Positions 57,855 to 64,000 of a stretch of 64,000 bases of DNA are shown here, in pieces. Each line of letters begins with the position of its first letter. Position 1 is the first letter of the stretch. The notes beneath the pieces are model-generated. The model had not been told where the DNA came from. It did no database searches and was given only the letters and a program-made list of their open reading frames with translations. The stretch is from Clostridiales bacterium (GTDB lineage Bacteria; Bacillota; Clostridia; Lachnospirales; Lachnospiraceae): the NCBI GenBank assembly GCA_029010495.1, contig JAQXKO010000018.1, forward strand, positions 48,477-112,476, given 5' to 3'. The translations under genes and the position numbers were made by a program.

Positions 57855-59114
57855 TTAATATTTATAGAACTCACATGTAAAATCAATCATGTAATCCGTA
57901 TCATGAGCCCCTGCTGTTTCATAAGCCGAATGCATTGCGAGCTGCGCAAGACCAATATCAACGGTTCTTACAGGTACAATACACGATGCAATGTTTCCGA
58001 GAGTGCTGCCTCCTGCCTCATCAGAACGATTTGCAAAGAACTGTATAGGAATATTATTTTTCTTTGCGATATCCTTGCACATTGCCAGTCCGAATGCGTC
58101 GGTCGCATATTTTTTATTTGCATTCTGCTTAACTACAATACCGTCGTTCATGTAAACGCAGTTTGCAACATCCGTCTTTTCCGGATGATTAGGATGAACC
58201 GCATGGGCATTGTCCTCACTAAGCATAATGCTTAATGATAATGCCCTATGGTAATCCTCCTTCCCATAGCCGAGATTTTCAGTAATTCTTTCCAAAACAT
58301 CCCTCAAAAAGCTTGAACCGGCTCCCTGCCTTGTAGATGAGCCGACCTCTTCATTGTCAAAGCAGGCATATACCTTTACCCTGTCGCTGCATTCTGCCTT
58401 CATGAATCCATGAAGCGATGCATATGCACATTGCAAATCATCAAGTCTAAAGCCCGATATAAACTCATTGTCTGCTCCCCAGACAACAGGCTTCATACGA
58501 TTGTAAACATAAGCCTCATGACTAAGGATTTCATCTTCCCTGACGCCAAGTTCTCCTGCCAGAACAGCCACAAATGGATTGGACCCGTCAGACTTTTCCG
58601 TAAAAAGAGGAACCATATCAATCTGCTTATTGTAAGCCATTCCCTCATTGACCTTACGATTCATATGAATTGCAAGGCTTGGAATCATAAGTAAATCCCT
58701 GTCAATATTGAACAGTCTGCCGACAAGCCTGCCGTTCTCCTTAACTACTGCCCTTCCGGCAAGCGACAAAGGTCTGTCAAACCATGTTGAACAAATCATT
58801 CCTCCATAGCCCTCGGTATTAAGCAGTACATACCTGTCCTTCACAGTAATTGTTCCGTTTTCCTTAACCATAAATGACGGTGAGTCCGAGTGAGAAGCAG
58901 CTATTCTGAAGCTCGGCTCATCCATTTTGGCGCCAATTTCAAATGCAATGATACTTGAGTCATTTCTCTTGACATAATACCGGCCGCCCCTGTTAATTAT
59001 CCATGCATCAGACTCAGAAAGCTCTTCATAGCCCTCCGACAAAAGTTCTTGCTCAATTGTCATTACCGCATGAAAAGAGGTCGGACTTTTTTCCAAAAAT
59101 TCAAATAAAGTCAT
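57855..59114 (-). CDS. apeB: M18-family aminopeptidase
   Basis: This zinc aminopeptidase of the aspartyl-aminopeptidase family acts in the cytosol on peptides with acidic or other N-termini. The 419-residue protein starts MTLFEFLEKSPTSFHAV. The metal ligands lie in AASHSDSPSFMVK, FDNEEVGSSTRQGAGSSFL (with the catalytic Glu pair), LSEDNAHAVHPNHPEK and the C-terminal GAHDTDYMI. These tetrahedral enzymes are normally dodecamers. It follows the Nudix-PncC gene by 33 nt on the same strand, so the two are likely cotranscribed. Confidence 0.95.
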   Translation of the reverse strand: MTLFEFLEKSPTSFHAVMTIEQELLSEGYEELSESDAWIINRGGRYYVKRNDSSIIAFEIGAKMDEPSFRIAASHSDSPSFMVKENGTITVKDRYVLLNTEGYGGMICSTWFDRPLSLAGRAVVKENGRLVGRLFNIDRDLLMIPSLAIHMNRKVNEGMAYNKQIDMVPLFTEKSDGSNPFVAVLAGELGVREDEILSHEAYVYNRMKPVVWGADNEFISGFRLDDLQCAYASLHGFMKAECSDRVKVYACFDNEEVGSSTRQGAGSSFLRDVLERITENLGYGKEDYHRALSLSIMLSEDNAHAVHPNHPEKTDVANCVYMNDGIVVKQNANKKYATDAFGLAMCKDIAKKNNIPIQFFANRSDEAGGSTLGNIASCIVPVRTVDIGLAQLAMHSAYETAGAHDTDYMIDFTCEFYKY

Positions 59115-59147
59115 ATATACAATCTTCTTTCCTTTAATAAACTTATC

Positions 59148-60101
59148 TTACAGGCAAAGCTCCGTAATCATATCAGCTACTGCCTCTGCAATCTTCAGTT
59201 TCATGAAATTGCGTGAAATATTCTTATACGGGATATCAAGCTTAACTGCCTTTGACTGTGTGCCTGCAACTACTGCCGCATAAACCTCTCCGCATTTTGA
59301 TGTCTCGGGATACATAGGGTCAGGATTACCAGCCGTACCTGTTGTACCGATACCTATATCAGAGGCAAAATCAGCCTTAACGGCGCATGCCATCTCAAGA
59401 GCCACCTCTTTTGAATAAACGGATTTTTCACTTATAGTCTGCGGATTTACGCCATATTTAATCTTTGCTCCCGTGGAATAGGTAGTCATACCACCATAGA
59501 ACACATCTGACGAGCCTTCGTTATCTGTGATAAGCGAAGCAATAAGTCCGCCGGTAATACTCTCCATTGAAGCTGCATGAAGTCCCTTTTCCTTTAGCAT
59601 ACTGACAATTGTGGCATACTTTGCCCTTACTGCCTCCTCTTCAGTTACCTCAACAAAGCTGTCAGCCAGCCTGTCCTCCGAGTCATATTTCAATGTAACA
59701 TTGAAAAAATCTTCATTCTTCAGAAGCTTTTCAACAAATATCCTGTCACCCTCCCAGAGATTAAGACTTAAGATATTTGATTTTTTAATCTTATAAATTG
59801 TACCCTCATCGCTCTGCTTTAAAATACCGGTAAAATCATCTGACGAATATACAAACATTACCTCTGTTTCAAACTTTTCCGAAATAAATGTGACAATACC
59901 GCGCAGCTTTACCGAATTAACCGTTATGCCAGCCTCTTCCTTAACTTCTCTTATGATACACTCCACAGGTGATTCATTTTCCTCGCATTTGCCCCCAAGA
60001 CCTATCCATTTATCCTTATTTGGGTCGTCCTCTTTTTTGTTCCTCAACATCATAATATAATAATCGTCCATCATCAGATAACATACTGTAGAAACCTTCA
60101 T
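59148..60101 (-). CDS. Nudix hydrolase fused to PncC/CinA-type NMN amidase domain
   Basis: Residues 1 to about 140 are a Nudix hydrolase with a perfect Nudix box (36-59; GGKCEENES through REVKEEAGI). Residues about 160-317 are a CinA C-terminal (PncC) domain: ASMESITGGLIASLITD with the catalytic Ser181, FYGGMTTYSTGAK and GIGTTGTAGNPDP. PncC deamidates nicotinamide mononucleotide to the acid form, and Nudix enzymes cleave NAD, ADP-ribose or oxidised nucleotides. A joined NAD-recycling role is plausible but inferred. I start at the ATG at 60101 with AAGGAG about 10 bases upstream; the longer frame is not supported. Confidence 0.88.
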   Translation of the reverse strand: MKVSTVCYLMMDDYYIMMLRNKKEDDPNKDKWIGLGGKCEENESPVECIIREVKEEAGITVNSVKLRGIVTFISEKFETEVMFVYSSDDFTGILKQSDEGTIYKIKKSNILSLNLWEGDRIFVEKLLKNEDFFNVTLKYDSEDRLADSFVEVTEEEAVRAKYATIVSMLKEKGLHAASMESITGGLIASLITDNEGSSDVFYGGMTTYSTGAKIKYGVNPQTISEKSVYSKEVALEMACAVKADFASDIGIGTTGTAGNPDPMYPETSKCGEVYAAVVAGTQSKAVKLDIPYKNISRNFMKLKIAEAVADMITELCL

Positions 60102-60428
60102 AAGCCTTTTACTCCTTAAATTATTAAATATATTTATCCGGGTGCATAAACTGCTCCGGAATAATTTACACTTTATCAAAATATTGAAGCACCGTATTTG
60201 TATATAAGCATTTTTATTATATCAAATTCCGCTTATACCGTAAACAAAAAACTCACCCGTCAATAATATTTATTACAGACATAAGAATTGTTCTTCAAAT
60301 GTTTTCTTATTGCCTAAAAGGATATACTGTGATATACTTGGCGTACCGGTGCTGTTAATACAAAAACATTTTTACGAAATTGTATTAACCGAACATTGCC
60401 GGATACAGACCATTGACCGGAGGATTCT
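60102..60428. other. Divergent intergenic region, Nudix-PncC and GNAT genes
   Basis: The right part holds the GNAT promoter, TTGCCT (60310-60315) and TATACT (60333-60338) with 17 bp between. The left part must contain the minus-strand promoter, but I cannot point to a convincing one. Nothing else is recognised. Confidence 0.55.
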
Positions 60429-60890
60429 ATGGATAAAATTACATATAAACTGCGAACAATGACAACCGAGGATTATGATTCGGTTTATGAGCTCTGGATG
60501 AGTATAAAGGGCTTCGGAATCCGCTCAATTGATGATTCCAGGGAAGGTGTCGAACGGTTTATCAGACGCAATCCCACAACAAGCGTTGTTGCAACAGTTG
60601 ACGATAAAATAATCGGAGCAATCCTTTGCGGACATGACGGTCGCAGGGGCTGTTTCTATCATGTATGTGTTCACGAAAGCTTCCGTAAACACGGCATAGG
60701 AAAGGCAATGGCTACAGCCTGTATGCGCGCCCTCCAGCTGGAAGGCATCAATAAAGTAAATCTTATTGCTTTTAAATCCAACCAGATAGGCAACCATTTC
60801 TGGACAGGAGCCGGATGGACTTTACGAGAAGATCTTAATTATTATGACTTCACATTAAATGAGGCAAACATAACAGAATTTAACAAATAA
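60429..60890 (+). CDS. GNAT-family N-acetyltransferase
   Basis: The 153-residue protein has the acetyl-CoA-binding motif (FYHVCVHESFRKHGIGKAMA, including R-x-x-G-x-G-like RKHGIGKA) and the beta-bulge region IGAILCGHDGRRG. The C-terminal GNHFWTGAGWTLREDLNYY completes the RimI/YpeA-like fold. The substrate (a protein N-terminus, amino acid or antibiotic) is not deducible. The ATG at 60429 follows CGGAGG. It is a single gene with its own promoter and terminator. Confidence 0.92.
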   Translation: MDKITYKLRTMTTEDYDSVYELWMSIKGFGIRSIDDSREGVERFIRRNPTTSVVATVDDKIIGAILCGHDGRRGCFYHVCVHESFRKHGIGKAMATACMRALQLEGINKVNLIAFKSNQIGNHFWTGAGWTLREDLNYYDFTLNEANITEFNK

Positions 60891-60928
60891 AATACTATTA
60901 AGTAAATATAACACTTTTCTGAAACAAG

Positions 60929-60957
60929 AAACCGGCCCTGTAATCAGAGCCGGTTTT
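60929..60957. terminator. Terminator between convergent GNAT and lipoprotein genes
   Basis: AAACCGGC and GCCGGTTT arms around a 13-base loop; TTTTATTA follows on the plus strand and CTTGTTTC on the minus strand. Confidence 0.7.
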
Positions 60958-60983
60958 ATTACTAATTATTTACAATATAATAA

Positions 60984-61463
60984 TTAATCACAAACTTCAT
61001 CTTCAACATCATCAAGAAGATCGTCGTCAATCTTAGCATCCTCACAGGCATCATAGAAATCCTCTGCATGATCCTCGCCATTCTTGATTGTCTTCTGCAT
61101 CTTCTCCTGAATTTCTTCTGCCTTTTCTTTATACTCGCTATACTTTATTTCTTTATTTTTATACTGTTCAATAAGCTTTGCGGTATCTTTTAACGCCTTT
61201 GCAACATCTTCATAATCTTCCTTAAGGTCATTGCCCTCTTCAGTCTTAAGCTCAAGCTTTTCAATCTTTTTCTCAAGAGAATCGACAGCATCCTTTAATG
61301 CCTCAGCGTCGGTATAGCTGATATCGCTCATTACCTTTTCCATGGACTTGTTGAACTTAACCAGCTGCTCAGCATCATTTGTATAATCCTTCTTTGCACA
61401 ACCTGTCAATGTTGAAACAACAAGAATTGTAGTAAGTGCCAATGCAACAATTTTTTTCTTCAT
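60984..61463 (-). CDS. Small acidic helical lipoprotein
   Basis: The 159-residue protein has a lipoprotein signal (MKKKIVALALTTILVVSTLT then Cys at 22, lipobox LTGC). An all-helical, strongly charged mature part follows (LKDAVDSLEKKIEKLELK, KYSEYKEKAEEIQEKM), predicted coiled coil, with an Asp/Glu-rich tail. I recognise no family; helical lipoproteins of this type are common in Lachnospiraceae. The ATG at 61463 follows GGAGGAAT. The promoter is TTTACT/TATAAT at 61512-61540 with a 17-bp spacer. Confidence 0.85.
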   Translation of the reverse strand: MKKKIVALALTTILVVSTLTGCAKKDYTNDAEQLVKFNKSMEKVMSDISYTDAEALKDAVDSLEKKIEKLELKTEEGNDLKEDYEDVAKALKDTAKLIEQYKNKEIKYSEYKEKAEEIQEKMQKTIKNGEDHAEDFYDACEDAKIDDDLLDDVEDEVCD

Positions 61464-61511
61464 TATAAATTCCTCCATACTCATATGCATTAGGGAAATC
61501 CCCTGTTGCTA

Positions 61512-61540
61512 ATTATAGAAGAAAAAATGAAATAAGTAAA
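61512..61540 (-). promoter_or_regulatory. Lipoprotein gene promoter
   Basis: TTTACT (61535-61540) and TATAAT (61512-61517), 17 bp apart. Confidence 0.75.
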
Positions 61541-61569
61541 GAGAAAAAACACAAATAATTCACAAATTA

Positions 61570-61647
61570 TTAAAGAAACTTTGCCAAATCAGCCTTTGTA
61601 ATCTCCATACGGGAGTATACCTGATTGATAATGTCCGATGTTTTCAT
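61570..61647 (-). pseudogene. Possible remnant of an HTH regulator gene
   Basis: A 25-codon frame, MKTSDIINQVYSRMEITKAD then LAKFL and a stop, resembles the first helices of a Cro/C1-type regulator cut off before the recognition helix. AGGAG is about 16 nt upstream, too far for good initiation. It may be a decayed regulator of the neighbouring ABC transporter, or chance. Confidence 0.3.
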
Positions 61648-61762
61648 CTTTGTCTGAAAAAATCTCCTTTGTAACCTTTTTGTGCAAACAACATATTTGT
61701 TTCAAAACAACAGGAAATATTATCAGGCAATAGATTACTTCAACCAAAATATAAAAAATATA

Positions 61763-61791
61763 TTGACATAATATATACTTACCCTTATAAT
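61763..61791 (+). promoter_or_regulatory. Promoter of the riboswitch-ABC transporter unit
   Basis: Consensus TTGACA (61763-61768) and TATAAT (61786-61791) with a 17-bp spacer; start expected near 61798. Confidence 0.9.
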
Positions 61792-61797
61792 GTGAAA

Positions 61798-61912
61798 AAG
61801 CTTTAGGGAGTAATCAGCACCTTCAGTGCGGCAAATCAACATACTGGTAGTAATACCTGGTTTGCCTTAATTGATGAGACTGAGGCACAGAACAGTTACT
61901 GTGCGCGCCCTT
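61798..61912 (+). promoter_or_regulatory. yybP-ykoY-type riboswitch aptamer (manganese-sensing family)
   Basis: The sequence carries the conserved features of the yybP-ykoY motif: AGGGAGTAATC in the first loop, the segment TCAACATACTGG, and AATTGATGAGACTGAGGC in the second conserved loop. Helices fit: GCAC/GTGC (P2-like), GGCAAA/TTTGCC with inner GGTA/TACC (P3-like), GCACAG/CTGTGC (P4-like) and AGGG/CCCT closing the base. The family senses Mn2+ and usually turns on Mn exporters. It is followed by an intrinsic terminator and then the ABC genes. I identified it by eye, without a covariance search. Confidence 0.82.
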
Positions 61913-61929
61913 TCATTAAAAATATTTTT

Positions 61930-61959
61930 AGCGGGTACGGTCATTGTATCCGCTTTTTT
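61930..61959 (+). terminator. Riboswitch expression-platform terminator
   Basis: AGCGGGTAC and GTATCCGCT pair over 9 bp with one G-U around GGTCATT, followed by TTTTTT. It lies about 50 nt before the ATP-binding gene, so transcription of the transporter must pass it. Confidence 0.9.
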
Positions 61960-62007
61960 ATTTATCATTGAAAACAGATTGTCTATTCTTTTAATTTGGA
62001 GGAAAAC

Positions 62008-62706
62008 ATGAACATCACAATCAAAAACATTCAAAAATTTTACGGTGAAAAGGAATCTCGCGTGCAGGTATTAAAGGGAATTGACTGCGAGATTCAGGAT
62101 GGCGAAATATGTGTATTGCTGGGACCGTCCGGTTCCGGAAAATCTACACTGCTTAATATTATCGGAGGACTTGAAAGTGCTGATGAGGGTTGTATTGATA
62201 TCGGTGATTTCTGTACGGACAATATGACAGAAAAAGAGCTTACAAATTATCGCCGCAATAATTTAGGCTTTGTTTTCCAGTTCTACAATCTGATTCCGAA
62301 TCTGACAATTCGCGAAAATATTGAAGTATGCGCTTACCTTTCAAAGTCTCCACTTAACATGGATGAGCTTCTTGACACACTTGGATTAACGGCACACAGG
62401 GATAAGCTTCCAAACCAGCTTTCCGGCGGTCAGCAGCAAAGGTGTGCAATCGGCAGGGCTTTAGTAAAGAATCCGCCTCTTCTTCTTTTTGACGAGCCTA
62501 CAGGCGCCCTGGACTATAATACCTCCAGGGAAATACTTGCTCTTATAGAAATAATTAATAAGAAATACCACAACACAATGATAATCGTAACACATAACCA
62601 GTCAATCAGTCTTATGGCAGACCGTATATTAAAGCTTCACGACGGCAAAATTATTACCAATACGGTTAACAAGAACAAAGTTGCCGCAAAGGACCTTGAA
62701 TGGTAA
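62008..62706 (+). CDS. ABC transporter ATP-binding protein (LolD/MacB type)
   Basis: The 232-residue ATPase has Walker A GPSGSGKSTLLNIIGG, the Q-loop in FVFQFYNLIPNLTIRENIEV, signature LSGGQQQRCAIGRALV, Walker B LLLFDEPTGALD and the H-loop IVTHNQS. The LIPNLTIRENIEV and EPTGALD details mark the MacB/LolD/FtsE-like class that works with FtsX-fold permeases. The start is the ATG at 62008 (GGAGGAAAAC); a TTG four codons earlier overlaps the ribosome site. The permease gene follows after 12 nt. It is controlled by the upstream riboswitch and terminator. Confidence 0.95.
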   Translation: MNITIKNIQKFYGEKESRVQVLKGIDCEIQDGEICVLLGPSGSGKSTLLNIIGGLESADEGCIDIGDFCTDNMTEKELTNYRRNNLGFVFQFYNLIPNLTIRENIEVCAYLSKSPLNMDELLDTLGLTAHRDKLPNQLSGGQQQRCAIGRALVKNPPLLLFDEPTGALDYNTSREILALIEIINKKYHNTMIIVTHNQSISLMADRILKLHDGKIITNTVNKNKVAAKDLEW

Positions 62707-62718
62707 GGAGAATGCGTC

Positions 62719-64000
62719 ATGAGAAATCCACTTAACAAACGAATACCACGTGACTTCAAAAAAAATTTTCTAAAATACGCAGGTATGATTATTATCCTTA
62801 TATGCACTATAGCAGTCGGCTCCTCCTTCCAGTCCACGTTAAATTCAGCTAAAGAATATTTGGACAAAATTAAAGATAATAATCTTCAGGAGGACGGCTT
62901 TATTGAAGTCGCAAATTCGCTTTCTTCAGATATTATAAAACACCTGGACTCTATGGGAATTGAAGCGCATGAAAACTTTTATGTCACGGAAAATGAATTT
63001 ACGGATGACTCGAAAGTCCTTCTCTTTAATGAAAGAAAAGGAATCGACCTGCCAACAGTATTTGAAGGAGAGCTTCCTAAAAATGATTCCGAAATAGCGA
63101 TAGACCATGTATTTGCAAGAAACAGGGGAATATCAATCGGAGACACCATATCATTGCTCGGCAGGGACTACCTGATATGCGGTACTGTCTCGCTGCCTGA
63201 CTACTCTGCCTTATTTATGAACAATACAGACTTAATGATGAATACCAATCATTTCTGTGTTTCCGTTCTTAGCGTGGAAGGCTTTAACAAAACAGATAAG
63301 TCCGGAATTACATATAGATACAGCTATCGTTTTTCTGACAGAAGTCTGACAAAAAAGGAAAAAACGGAGCTGGAGGAAGACGCATACAGATATCTGCTTT
63401 CCTGTCAGATTCAGATTCAGGAGATGTTAAACCGGGAGCAAAATCAAAGCATCAGCTTTCTGGAGCTTGACATTGGCAGTGACGGACCATTTATGACTGT
63501 TTTTGTATATATGTTAGTAGCTATGATTGCTTTTATATTTGCCATACTTACCAACAATACCATTGAACATGAATCTGTTATCATTGGTACTTTGCTGGCA
63601 TCCGGTTATAAGAAATCGGAGATTATATGGCATTATATTCAGCCAACCCTTATTGTTGCTGTGATAGGTTCTTTGATCGGTAACGCATTGGGTTATACGG
63701 TGATGATTCAGCCTTTTATTGATATGTATTATTCCACATACAGCATTGGCCCCATTGATATTAACTTTTCGGTTTCCGCATTCTTAACTACCACAATTTT
63801 ACCGGTTGTAATTATGGTAGCAATTAATTATTGGATGCTTATAAGGAAATTATCCCTGAAACCACTTAATTTCCTTCGCCGTGATCTGAAAAAGAAGAAA
63901 CAGAGGAAAGCAGGGAAATTACCGAATGTATCATTTTTGAACCGGTTCCGGCTGCGTGTAATTTTACAAAATAAGAGCAGCTATATCATGTTATTTATTG
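62719..64000 (+). CDS. FtsX-like ABC permease, N-terminal part (cut by window edge)
   Basis: I translated 427 codons from the ATG at 62719 (AAGGAG upstream) to the window end without a stop. It starts MRNPLNKRIPRDFKKNFLKY, followed by a first membrane helix (YAGMIIILICTIAVGSSFQS). An extracytoplasmic domain of about 220 residues comes next. Three FtsX helices follow with VIIGTLLASGYKKSEIIWHY, the typical cytosolic coupling loop between the first two. The protein continues into what looks like a second half, so full length is probably near 750. Substrate unknown; Mn-linked control suggests metal stress or envelope function. Confidence 0.88.
   Translation, partial: MRNPLNKRIPRDFKKNFLKYAGMIIILICTIAVGSSFQSTLNSAKEYLDKIKDNNLQEDGFIEVANSLSSDIIKHLDSMGIEAHENFYVTENEFTDDSKVLLFNERKGIDLPTVFEGELPKNDSEIAIDHVFARNRGISIGDTISLLGRDYLICGTVSLPDYSALFMNNTDLMMNTNHFCVSVLSVEGFNKTDKSGITYRYSYRFSDRSLTKKEKTELEEDAYRYLLSCQIQIQEMLNREQNQSISFLELDIGSDGPFMTVFVYMLVAMIAFIFAILTNNTIEHESVIIGTLLASGYKKSEIIWHYIQPTLIVAVIGSLIGNALGYTVMIQPFIDMYYSTYSIGPIDINFSVSAFLTTTILPVVIMVAINYWMLIRKLSLKPLNFLRRDLKKKKQRKAGKLPNVSFLNRFRLRVILQNKSSYIMLFI

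Overview
The window looks like chromosome of an AT-rich, low-GC Gram-positive anaerobe of the Clostridia, most likely family Lachnospiraceae (Butyrivibrio/Roseburia/Eubacterium-like). Reasons: strong AGGAGG ribosome sites, TTGACA-17-TATAAT promoters, hairpin-plus-U terminators, the LL-diaminopimelate aminotransferase lysine route, both type I and type III glutamine synthetases, DUF1846- and DUF6145-like proteins, and no outer-membrane genes. I found no phage, insertion sequence, CRISPR array, tRNA or rRNA. Almost all genes lie on the minus strand; the exceptions are an orphan at 1.1 kb, pgi, a GNAT gene and an ABC transporter at the right edge.

Layout. 0-6.7 kb: 5' part of ilvD, an orphan membrane protein, asd, dus, coaX with a small DUF6145-like partner, and argF. 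6.7-14 kb: envelope genes, including a stomatin/NfeD pair, a GEPT-repeat membrane protein, a membrane-anchored trigger-factor-like protein, a sugar isomerase and HflK/HflC. 14-20 kb: a small UPF0291 protein, an EamA transporter, the TrkA/TrkH potassium system, DUF1846 and a GreA factor. 20-28 kb: an EEP-family phosphodiesterase, LacI regulator, esterase, MATE transporter, NhaC antiporter and TSUP permease.

28-50 kb is a nitrogen and glutamine island: pyrG-gltB-gltD-glnA-ANTAR regulator (probably continuing into dapL and the TSUP gene), an Amt-PII fusion, glnN and purF-carA-carB. The right part holds eno, an EAL phosphodiesterase, a GH5 glycosidase, an SGNH lipoprotein, pgi, an M18 aminopeptidase, a Nudix-PncC fusion, a GNAT enzyme and a lipoprotein. 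A yybP-ykoY-type riboswitch with its own terminator then precedes a LolD/MacB-like ABC transporter cut by the window edge.

The most interesting observation is regulatory. Each of the four promoters that drive nitrogen/glutamine transcription units (pyrG operon, amt-glnB, glnN, purF-carAB) is followed within about 5-20 nt by a small hairpin with a six-base loop AANGG(C/A). That hairpin overlaps, and is mutually exclusive with, the 5' arm of a terminator lying before the first gene. A in loop position 1 and G in position 4 is the published signature of ANTAR targets, and an ANTAR protein is encoded inside one of the four operons. This reads as a self-contained, autoregulated antitermination regulon joining ammonium uptake, two glutamine synthetases, glutamate synthase and the glutamine-consuming steps of nucleotide synthesis. 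It appears to use one hairpin per leader rather than the described pair. Function is inferred throughout from sequence reading; no searches were run.
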